DNA of 64,000 bases from Gemmatimonadota bacterium (GTDB lineage Bacteria; Gemmatimonadota; Gemmatimonadetes; Gemmatimonadales; GWC2-71-9). This document shows, one piece after another, positions 27,160 to 33,906 of this stretch; position 1 is the first letter of the stretch, and the number at the start of each line of letters is the position of its first letter. Location of the stretch: NCBI GenBank assembly GCA_003169895.1, contig PNAE01000007.1, forward strand, positions 626,967 through 690,966, in the 5' to 3' direction. Both the position numbers and the translations under genes were made by a program. Under the pieces are notes generated by a model. It saw only the letters and a list, made by a program, of their open reading frames with translations, did not search any database and had not been told where the DNA came from.

Positions 27160-27423
27160 ATGCCGTACATCATCACTGAAGCCTGTATCGGCGTGAAGGA
27201 TCGCGCCTGCGTGGACGTTTGCCCGGTCGATTGTATCTACGAAGGTGAAGATCAGTTGTACATCCATCCCGATGAATGCATCGACTGCGGCGCTTGCGAG
27301 CCGGAATGCCCGGTGAGTGCGATCTACCCGGAAGAAGATGTCCCCGAGAACCTCCAGTCGTTCATCGCCAAGAACAAGGAGGTATTCGACTCGAACACGC
27401 CACCCGGGCGACCGAACAAGTAG
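27160..27423 (+). CDS. Seven-iron ferredoxin
   Basis: 87 residues. ATG at 27160 follows GGAGGG at 27147-27152; longer frames upstream are non-coding. The first cluster motif is [17 protein letters not shown] (a spacing that usually gives a 3Fe-4S site) and the second is [12 protein letters not shown] (4Fe-4S). The acidic tail [21 protein letters not shown] resembles FdxA-type ferredoxins. It is a soluble electron carrier. The stop is followed immediately by an inverted-repeat element and a structured non-coding stretch. Confidence 0.93.
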   Translation: MPYIITEACIGVKDRACVDVCPVDCIYEGEDQLYIHPDECIDCGACEPECPVSAIYPEEDVPENLQSFIAKNKEVFDSNTPPGRPNK

Positions 27424-27505
27424 GGGCTGGAAGCTGGAGCCACCCAATGCAATCGCGAAGATCGCACCGGAAAGTGGAGCGACTCCCAGCCCCGGGCTCC
27501 CAGCC
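27423..27505. repeat. Intergenic inverted-repeat element, GCTGGGAGC family, copy 1
   Basis: The left arm at 27423-27441 (GGGGCTGG then AAGCTGGAGCC) and the right arm at 27484-27505 (CTCCCAGCCCC then GGGCTCCCAGCC) pair in inverted orientation; GGGGCTGG (27423-27430) matches CCAGCCCC (27486-27493) exactly. The same core flanks rnpB (40746-40816) and the CDGSH gene (48746-48860). Confidence 0.55.
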
Positions 27506-27537
27506 TCCGACGCCTCACCGAATCCCGCCTGTATACA

Positions 27538-27770
27538 AAGAGGATCGCCCGTCAGGCCGTGGCGAATAACCACGGCCCCGACGGGCGTCTCTTAGGAAGG
27601 CTTCATTGTGATGGCGGTAACGGATGGAGAGGTTCCGTCGGGCCCGCCACCTCTTACGACGTGTGACCCCCCGCAATGGTTTCACACACCGGGGGGCGGC
27701 CGTGAGCGTGAGCCCGCGGGCTGCGCCGCCGCGCGGCCAGCGGACTAATCCGTTCGGGGACACGGTGTCC
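27538..27770 (+). ncRNA. Structured intergenic region, candidate non-coding RNA or long structured leader
   Basis: This is most of the 398-base gene-free gap between the ferredoxin stop and the next ORF. A long hairpin at 27538-27593 has stems AAGAG/CTCTT, CGCCCGTC/GACGGGCG and GGCCGTGG/CCACGGCC with a 7-base loop CGAATAA. A second fold near 27613-27652 uses GGCGG/CCGCC and ACGGA/TCCGT. A third, at 27666-27698, pairs CCCCCCG with CGGGGGG and competes with GTGTGA/TCACAC. I searched by eye for tmRNA, SRP RNA and tRNA signatures and found none; 6S RNA cannot be excluded. It might instead be a terminator plus 5' leader of the downstream genes. Confidence 0.35.
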
Positions 27771-27821
27771 GACCACTCCCCTGCTCCGCTACGTTTCGGT
27801 CTTTACGAGGTGGAGCTGAAC

Positions 27822-27992
27822 ATGCCGACTACCGATTACATTCGCCACGCCGCCAAGTTGGCGCGCAAACTGTATCTCGACTCGGCGATGGGCACACCGC
27901 CCGCGCCCGATCCCGAATTCTTCAAGACACTCGCCAAGGCGCTCGAAGACATCGCGGACGGTCTGGAGCAAGTGGCCAAGAGGCGCGACTGA
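27822..27992 (+). CDS. 56-residue helical protein upstream of RNase D
   Basis: ATG at 27822 follows TGGAGC. The protein is short and helical: TDYIRHAAKLARKLYLDSAM, then PDPEFFKTLAKALEDIADGLEQ, ending in KRRD. It ends exactly where the rnd start begins (27993), which supports real coupled translation. A longer in-frame reading from 27624 runs through the structured, GC-rich leader and is not convincing. The family is unknown. Confidence 0.6.
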   Translation: MPTTDYIRHAAKLARKLYLDSAMGTPPAPDPEFFKTLAKALEDIADGLEQVAKRRD

Positions 27993-29150
27993 ATGAGCGT
28001 ACGGCTGGTTGATACGCCCGAAGGTTTCCGCGCGCTCCTGAGCGAAATCGCTGGCGCGACGCTGGTCGCGCTCGACACCGAAGCCGCTTCGTTTCACCGC
28101 TACCACGATCGGATCTACCTGGTCCAGCTGTCCACACCCGCGCTGACCGCAGTTATCGACCCGCTCGGCGTTGGCGACCTCTCTCCCATCGGCGAATTGC
28201 TCGCGAATCCAGACACCGAGAAGGTATTCCACGACGCCGATTACGATCTGCGGCTATTCGACCGGCAGTTCGGTTTTCGGGCGACGCGGCTGTTCGACAC
28301 CCGGATCGCCGCGCAGTTTCTGAACGAGCCAGGCATCGGCCTTGGAGCCCTCCTGGAGAAGTACTTCGGGGTCCTGGCCGACAAGCGCTTTCAACGTGCC
28401 GACTGGTCGGCCAGGCCGCTGTCGGCCGCCATGCTGGAGTACGCCGCTGGAGATACCAACAATTTATGTGAGTTGCAATACATACTACGAGACAAACTCG
28501 CGCAGGTCGGCAGGCTGTCATGGGTACTGGAGGAATTCGCCTTGCTGGAGGGCACGAGATGGACGGCAGCCGAGGCGGACCTGGAACTGGACTACTTGCG
28601 ATTGAAGGGGGCAAAGGCGCTCGACCGCCGGTCGCTAGCTTTGTTGCGAGAATTACATCGCTGGAGGGCCCAGACTGCGGTGAGTCTTGACCGGGCGGAG
28701 TTCCGGGTGCTCGGCAACGAGGTACTCCTGCAACTGGCGCAGCATCCCGTCGCAACGATCGCCGATCTCGCCACGGTGAAGGGGGTCGGGCGCGACACGC
28801 TCGAGCGGCGCGGCGATGAGATCCTCCGGGCGATCAGTCTCGGCCAGGCAGTGCCGGATGCCGAATTGCCGCAGCTGCCACGACCGGCGCGGCGCACTGC
28901 CGATCCGGTGTTCGAGCTGCGCCTGGAGGCCCTGAAGAAGGCTCGCAACGCTAGCGCCGAGCGCTTGCAGCTCGCTCCGGGCGTGCTCTGTCCCAATGGA
29001 ACATTGGAGGCGATCGCGCGGGCGGAACCGGAGAACCTCGAAATGCTCGGCGGCGTTCCCGGAGTGAGGCATTGGCAGCTCGAAGCACTTGGCGCGGAGT
29101 TGCTCACCGCGATGCACGCGCTACAACCGACCGCAGCAAAGGAGTTGTGA
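27993..29150 (+). CDS. rnd: Ribonuclease D
   Basis: 385 residues. The DEDDy exonuclease domain (about 1-200) has VALDTEAASFHRYHDRIYLVQLS (Asp and Glu of ExoI), VFHDADYDLRLFDRQFG (ExoII) and YAAGDTNNLCELQYIL (ExoIII). An HRDC domain follows (about 205-290: RRSLALLRELHRWRAQTAVSLDRAEF) and then a helical C-terminal part with HRDC-like repeats. It trims 3' ends of tRNA precursors and other stable RNAs. It begins immediately after the 56-residue ORF. Confidence 0.92.
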   Translation: MSVRLVDTPEGFRALLSEIAGATLVALDTEAASFHRYHDRIYLVQLSTPALTAVIDPLGVGDLSPIGELLANPDTEKVFHDADYDLRLFDRQFGFRATRLFDTRIAAQFLNEPGIGLGALLEKYFGVLADKRFQRADWSARPLSAAMLEYAAGDTNNLCELQYILRDKLAQVGRLSWVLEEFALLEGTRWTAAEADLELDYLRLKGAKALDRRSLALLRELHRWRAQTAVSLDRAEFRVLGNEVLLQLAQHPVATIADLATVKGVGRDTLERRGDEILRAISLGQAVPDAELPQLPRPARRTADPVFELRLEALKKARNASAERLQLAPGVLCPNGTLEAIARAEPENLEMLGGVPGVRHWQLEALGAELLTAMHALQPTAAKEL

Positions 29151-29480
29151 GTGAACGGCGAAGCACGAGAGCGCACCAGCACCATATCGGCTGAGGTCGC
29201 ACGCAAGGCGTTGCGCGCCGTGAAAGACCCCGAGCTCGGCCTGAACATCATCGACATCGGCCTGGTATACGACGTGGCCGTCACCGACGACGGCGTCGCG
29301 CACGTCAAGATGACGCTAACGTCGCCCGGCTGTCCCGCCGGAACCGAGATCATGGACGACGTGAGGAGCACGCTCAGTGACCTCGATGGAGTCACCGGAG
29401 TGGATCTCGAGCTGGTATGGGAGCCGTACTGGACGCCAGAAAGAATGGACCCGCGAATTCGAGCGTTCCTGGGACACTGA
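29151..29480 (+). CDS. MIP18/DUF59 (SufT-like) Fe-S assembly factor
   Basis: 109 residues; GTG at 29151 follows the rnd stop directly. The MIP18 fold markers are LRAVKDPELGLNIIDIGLVYDV, then KMTLTSPGCPAGTEIMDDV and GVDLELVWEPYWTPERM. The hyper-reactive cysteine of PaaD/SufT proteins (SPGC) is present. Family members help mature Fe-S proteins or act in phenylacetate ring oxidation; with a suf operon 3 kb away the Fe-S role is more likely here. Confidence 0.88.
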   Translation: MNGEARERTSTISAEVARKALRAVKDPELGLNIIDIGLVYDVAVTDDGVAHVKMTLTSPGCPAGTEIMDDVRSTLSDLDGVTGVDLELVWEPYWTPERMDPRIRAFLGH

Positions 29481-29482
29481 CA

Positions 29483-29540
29483 AGAAAGAAGTGAGACGTA
29501 AAGAGCAAGAAGTGAGAGGTGAGAAGTAAGACGTGAGATG
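29483..29540. repeat. Intergenic GTGAGACGTAAGA-type repeat tract
   Basis: Degenerate direct repeats of about 7-8 bases (AAGTGAGACGTAAAG, AAGTGAGAGGTGAG, AAGTAAGACGTGAGATG) fill the gap between two convergent genes. Related sequence occurs after yidC and on both sides of the NUDIX gene. Confidence 0.5.
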
Positions 29541-29542
29541 TA

Positions 29543-30691
29543 TTACGTGCTGCACAGCCCGAGTGTCGCACGCACGTCATCGGCCACCTTGGCGCGGACT
29601 TCCTTCAATTCCGCAAACGATTGGGCTGGATGGGTTGGCGCGAAACTACGATTGGTGAGCAATACCGCGAACAGGTCCTGTCCAGGATCAATCCAGATTT
29701 CGGTGCCGGTCCAGCCGGTGTGCCCATAGGTCGAGGTCGTGGCACACCGACCGTAGAGTGACTCCGTGGGGCCACCCGCCGGCAACGGCGTGTCCCATCC
29801 GAGAACCCGCGTACCGCTGGTGGCCGAGTGGGTCAGAAATTCCGCCACGGTATTGCGCTTGAGCCAGTCGCCGTGACCGCTCGCTGCCCTGAGCCACGCC
29901 TGGGCGAACCGCGCCAGGTCGACCCCGGTCGAAAACACTCCCGCATGTCCCGACACGCCACCCAGCACGGCGGCATTCCGATCGTTGACGACACCCCCGA
30001 CTGGACGACCATGAAATCGACCGGTGGGCGCGGCGCTGGTCTTGTCGCTCGCCGTCGGCCGGTATCGGGTCGAGAGCATGCCGAGCGGCCGGAACACGGT
30101 GGATTCGGAGAACTGCTCGAGCGGCTGATCGGTTATGCGTTCGACAATGAGGCCGGCAAGCATCGCGTTGAGATCACTGTATTCGGCGCTCGAGCCGGGA
30201 GCGCGCCGCAGGGGAATCAGAAACAGGGTGGCCCGTGCCTGGGCAACGGTGTGCGCTGATTCCCAGAGCTTGGCGTACGGGGGCATCCCGCTGGTGTGAT
30301 TCAAGAGCATGCGCACGGTCACTTCGCTTTTCCGGCCGCTGGAAAACTCGGGGAGATAGTGCGCCACCGGCGCGTCGAGGTCGACTCGATGCTGCTGGAC
30401 CAGAACGGCGATCGCGCTGGTCGTGGCGAGAATCTTGGTCAGCGATGCCAGATCCCAGCGGGTCGTCGACGGGTCAGGTGTGGGGCTGGCAGTGCTCCAG
30501 GTAAAGTGCCCATAGCCTCTGGCATACAGGATCGTGTCGGCACGACCCGCCACCAGCACCGCACCGGGGTAGATACCGGCGGCGATGCCGTTCTTGATCG
30601 CCGCATCGGCGGCCGTGAAATGCTGCGCGGATGCGGATGTGGTCGCGGCGGCGATGAGCGCGCCCGCGAGAACCATGCGGCAATCGATCAA
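29543..30691 (-). CDS. Serine beta-lactamase-fold hydrolase, exported
   Basis: 382 residues. I place the start at TTG 30691 because AGAAGGAG lies about 7 bases upstream and it supplies a basic residue before the hydrophobic signal (IDCRMVLAGALIAAATTSASA). The next ATG, at 30676, is poorly spaced. Catalytic motifs of the class C/esterase group are the SxxK in WDLASLTKILATTSA, a tyrosine block AEYSDLNAMLAG, and YGHTGWTGTEIW replacing KTG. It may be a D-alanyl peptidase, esterase or lactamase; the sequence does not decide. It lies downstream of the protease gene on the same strand. Confidence 0.85.
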   Translation of the reverse strand: MIDCRMVLAGALIAAATTSASAQHFTAADAAIKNGIAAGIYPGAVLVAGRADTILYARGYGHFTWSTASPTPDPSTTRWDLASLTKILATTSAIAVLVQQHRVDLDAPVAHYLPEFSSGRKSEVTVRMLLNHTSGMPPYAKLWESAHTVAQARATLFLIPLRRAPGSSAEYSDLNAMLAGLIVERITDQPLEQFSESTVFRPLGMLSTRYRPTASDKTSAAPTGRFHGRPVGGVVNDRNAAVLGGVSGHAGVFSTGVDLARFAQAWLRAASGHGDWLKRNTVAEFLTHSATSGTRVLGWDTPLPAGGPTESLYGRCATTSTYGHTGWTGTEIWIDPGQDLFAVLLTNRSFAPTHPAQSFAELKEVRAKVADDVRATLGLCST

Positions 30692-30773
30692 CCGACGACT
30701 CCTTCTGGGCGGGCGCGCGGATCGCGCCTCGCCGACGACTCGCGGGGCCCGGGCGGAGCACCGCGGGGACTGC

Positions 30774-31589
30774 CTACAGCTGGATGCGGAGCGCACCCGG
30801 TGGAACTGCATACAGGAGACGAAGAGTAGCCTGGTCCCGAGTTGAAGGCGTGACGACCGGGGACGTGCGGAACATGATGTCGCTGGCATCATCGGAATGC
30901 GGCAGACCAAGGGCGTGGCCGAACTCATGGGCGGCGACTCGGACGCGGACCGCTGCCGGCACGACCACCGAATCGGGATTGCGTCGCAGCGCAAGACTGA
31001 TTGCGGCGGCGTGCAGCGCACCATCGCTGCTCCAACTCAGTGCCGTCGTGCCCACCTGGCCGCTGTCGTGGACCGTGACAGCCCAACGCACCGTGATATC
31101 GGCAGAATCCGCGTTCGCGATTTCGCGCAGCGCGACCCCGGCTCCGTTGGTGTCCCATGCATGCATGCCGGCACGGGCCTCATCGAGCAGGGCAGGGGTC
31201 CACCCGGCAACGCTGGTGTCGGCGACGAAGGCGACGGTCAGTGTGGCGTGATCGACCCAGCGGATCAGAACCGAGTCGGTGTGGGCCAGCAGCGAATCCA
31301 GATAGACCAGGGTGCCTTCGCGGGCGAGGCGGCGCCGAATGGCCAGGCGCGCCATCATGTCGAGCGCGGGTGTGGCGGGTGGCGACTCGAGCTGGATAGC
31401 TGGCGTCGCCAGCGGACGGGGTGATGTCGGCTGCGGTGGGGCCGTCGACCGCGGCTGCTGGTCCGGGGCTGGCGATACGAACAGCGGTGCATGCCGCGCA
31501 CGGCGCATGGCACCCACGACGATCAGCGTGCCGAGACAGAGTAAGACGGCAATCAGCAGGGCGCGAACCATGTGTCGCAATATCGGCAC
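30774..31589 (-). CDS. Matrixin-like zinc metalloprotease, membrane-anchored
   Basis: 271 residues. One N-terminal hydrophobic segment (MVRALLIAVLLCLGTLIVVGAM) is followed by a proline-rich linker of about 45 residues. The C-terminal catalytic domain has the metzincin zinc motif HEFGHALGLPHS (HExxHxxGxxH), with a DIMF segment, close to the Met-turn, 10 residues on. ATG 31571 is an alternative start. Its substrate is unknown. It is divergent from the MMPL gene, with about 60 bases between starts. Confidence 0.85.
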   Translation of the reverse strand: MPILRHMVRALLIAVLLCLGTLIVVGAMRRARHAPLFVSPAPDQQPRSTAPPQPTSPRPLATPAIQLESPPATPALDMMARLAIRRRLAREGTLVYLDSLLAHTDSVLIRWVDHATLTVAFVADTSVAGWTPALLDEARAGMHAWDTNGAGVALREIANADSADITVRWAVTVHDSGQVGTTALSWSSDGALHAAAISLALRRNPDSVVVPAAVRVRVAAHEFGHALGLPHSDDASDIMFRTSPVVTPSTRDQATLRLLYAVPPGALRIQL

Positions 31590-31650
31590 GAAGCCGGAGA
31601 AATTGCGAGCTGCGCTAGCGCCCGTGCGTGGCGGGTCCTACCATTGTGCC

Positions 31651-33906
31651 GTGTTTGACTCTCTTGGCAGAGCCCTCGTCCGCCGGCGATGGCTGGTGAT
31701 CGCGACGTGGCTGGTCATAGGGGTCTTCGCGGCGAAGCACGCCGGGGAGACCGTCGGCCGCCTGGAATTGCGCGGTGGTGCTGACGAGATGACCGAGGCC
31801 AGACTGGCCGACTCCTTGCTGACCGCCCGCTTTTCGCGCCCGATTTCCGAATTCTTTGCCGTTACGGTGCAGGGACCCACGCCGATCACCGAGGGCGTGG
31901 CCGGCCAGGTGCTCGACTCATTGATCGCGACAGCGAAAGCCGAGCCGTGGGTGCGCGGCGTGCTATCGGTACGCGCCACCCAGGATTCGACGTTCCTCGC
32001 CCACGACAAGCGAACCACCTTCTTCCTGGTGTCGCTCGCAGTGTCGCACGATTCCGTCGGCAACGTCGTCCAGCCGCTGCGCGACGCGTTTCAGCGCGTC
32101 TTGCGCCATGTCCCGGACGGTGAGGCTTACAGCGTCCTGGTGACCGGGCGAGCGCCGCTCGACATCGACATACGCACCGTGAGCGCCCAGGACGCGCACC
32201 GCAACGAGCGCAAGCTGGTGCCGATCACGCTCGCCGTGCTCGTGCTGGCGTTCGGAGCGCTGGTCGCCGCATTCCTGCCGGTGGTGGTGGGCATCATGGC
32301 GATCACGATCGCGCTCACGATCGTCGGGATCCTGGCCCAATACATGCCGATGTCGGTGTTCGTCCTCAACATGATCTCGATGATCGGATTGGGCGTCGGA
32401 ATCGACTATTCGTTGCTGGTCGTGACGCGATTCCGCGAGGAGCTGAATGCCGGCCTGAGCGCGGACGCCGCCGCGGTCCGCACCTTTGCCACGGCCGGCC
32501 ACGCGGTCATGACGTCCGGCATGACTGTGGTCGTGGGCTTCGCCGCGCTCCTGCTGACACCGCTGTCGGAGACCAAGAGCGTCGGCATTGCGGGCCTGGC
32601 GGTGGTCGCGGTCGCGGTGCTGCTGTCGACGACGCTGCTCCCGGCGCTGCTGGCGGTGCTCGGTCGCGCGATCGATCGCCCGCGTTGGATCGCGCGTCGA
32701 CTCGCCTGGTATCACCGACCAGCGGTCTGGGAACGCTGGGCGCGGTCGTTGTCTCGCCATCCCTATCGCGCGCTGGCGCTGGGCGGGTGCGCGATCGCGC
32801 TGCTCACGGTACCGGCATTCTTCCTGCGCATCGGACTGCCCAGCCGGAACTGGTGGCCCACCGAAACCGAAGCCGGCGCCGGCATTGCGACGCTCGAACG
32901 GATGGGGATGTCGGGCTATGTCCAGCCGCTCCGCATGATAATCGAGTTTCCCGAAGGTACCGAAGCGACCAGCGCCACTGCGCTCCGCGGGCTCAAGCAC
33001 CTCTCCGACTCGCTCCGCAGCGACCCCCGAATCCGCGATATCAAGTCGCTGGTCGACCTCGGGCCCGGCAAGGGCGTGCTGGAATACTCGCTGCTGTACA
33101 GCGAACCCGACACCGTTCGCGCGAAGTATCCGGACTTCCTGGATGCCTATCTCGCGCGCGACGGACGGACTACCCTGATGGACGTCATCCCGTCGGACAC
33201 GACGTCGCTGACGACGACAATGGACGTGGTGCGCGACGTACGCCGGCTGGTTGCCTCCCAACAGATCCGGCAGCTGAAGGGGACGACGATCCGGGTCGGC
33301 GGCTACGTCGCTGGAGCGCTGGACTTCCAGCGGTTGCTCCTCGCGCGCCTGCCGTTGATCATCGCCCTGATTCTGGGGGTGACAGCACTGATGCTGGCGC
33401 TCGTGTTCAAGTCTGTGCTGGTACCGCTCAAGGCTGTGCTGATGAATTCCCTGTCCGTCGGCGCAACGTTCGGGATCGTGGTGCTGGTGTTCCAGCACGG
33501 CATCGGGGCGCAGATGTTCGGGATCGATGGCCCCACATCGGCCATCTACGTGCTGGTGCCGGTGCTCGTGTTCGCGGTCGTGTTCGGTCTGTCAATGGAC
33601 TACGAGGTATTCCTGCTGACCCGGATCAAGGAGGCGTTCGACATCACGGGCCAGAACACGCTTGCCACGCGCGAGGGTCTGTCAGCAACGGCGTCGGTCA
33701 TTACCTCGGCGGCGCTGATCATGATCGCCGTATTCGGTGCGTTTGCCTTCGCCCACATCCTGCTGATGCAGTTCATCGGCTTCGGCCTGGCAGTCGCGGT
33801 GTTCCTGGACGCGACGCTCGTGCGCATGATTCTGGTGCCAAGCTTCATGCAGATCGCGGGACGGTGGAATTGGTGGCCAGGGGTGAGGGCCGAGCGACGC
33901 TCTTAG
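31651..33906 (+). CDS. MMPL/RND-family membrane transporter
   Basis: 751 residues from GTG at 31651, where the typical MMPL opening begins (GRALVRRRWLVIATWLVIGVFA). Twelve spans are expected: one, a periplasmic domain, a block of five, then the same again. Recognisable blocks are GLGVGIDYSLLVVTRFREEL in the first half and VFGLSMDYEVFLLTRIKEAF in the second, which are the paired proton-relay aspartate and tyrosine regions. Family members export lipids, siderophores or drugs. Its stop overlaps the convergent polA stop. Confidence 0.9.
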   Translation: MFDSLGRALVRRRWLVIATWLVIGVFAAKHAGETVGRLELRGGADEMTEARLADSLLTARFSRPISEFFAVTVQGPTPITEGVAGQVLDSLIATAKAEPWVRGVLSVRATQDSTFLAHDKRTTFFLVSLAVSHDSVGNVVQPLRDAFQRVLRHVPDGEAYSVLVTGRAPLDIDIRTVSAQDAHRNERKLVPITLAVLVLAFGALVAAFLPVVVGIMAITIALTIVGILAQYMPMSVFVLNMISMIGLGVGIDYSLLVVTRFREELNAGLSADAAAVRTFATAGHAVMTSGMTVVVGFAALLLTPLSETKSVGIAGLAVVAVAVLLSTTLLPALLAVLGRAIDRPRWIARRLAWYHRPAVWERWARSLSRHPYRALALGGCAIALLTVPAFFLRIGLPSRNWWPTETEAGAGIATLERMGMSGYVQPLRMIIEFPEGTEATSATALRGLKHLSDSLRSDPRIRDIKSLVDLGPGKGVLEYSLLYSEPDTVRAKYPDFLDAYLARDGRTTLMDVIPSDTTSLTTTMDVVRDVRRLVASQQIRQLKGTTIRVGGYVAGALDFQRLLLARLPLIIALILGVTALMLALVFKSVLVPLKAVLMNSLSVGATFGIVVLVFQHGIGAQMFGIDGPTSAIYVLVPVLVFAVVFGLSMDYEVFLLTRIKEAFDITGQNTLATREGLSATASVITSAALIMIAVFGAFAFAHILLMQFIGFGLAVAVFLDATLVRMILVPSFMQIAGRWNWWPGVRAERRS

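Noticed and set aside
27538-27770. tmRNA, SRP RNA or tRNA in the structured gap
   Set aside because: No tRNA-like acceptor/T-loop, no tag-peptide frame and no SRP apical sequence (GGAAG with the flanking AGCAGCC) were found.
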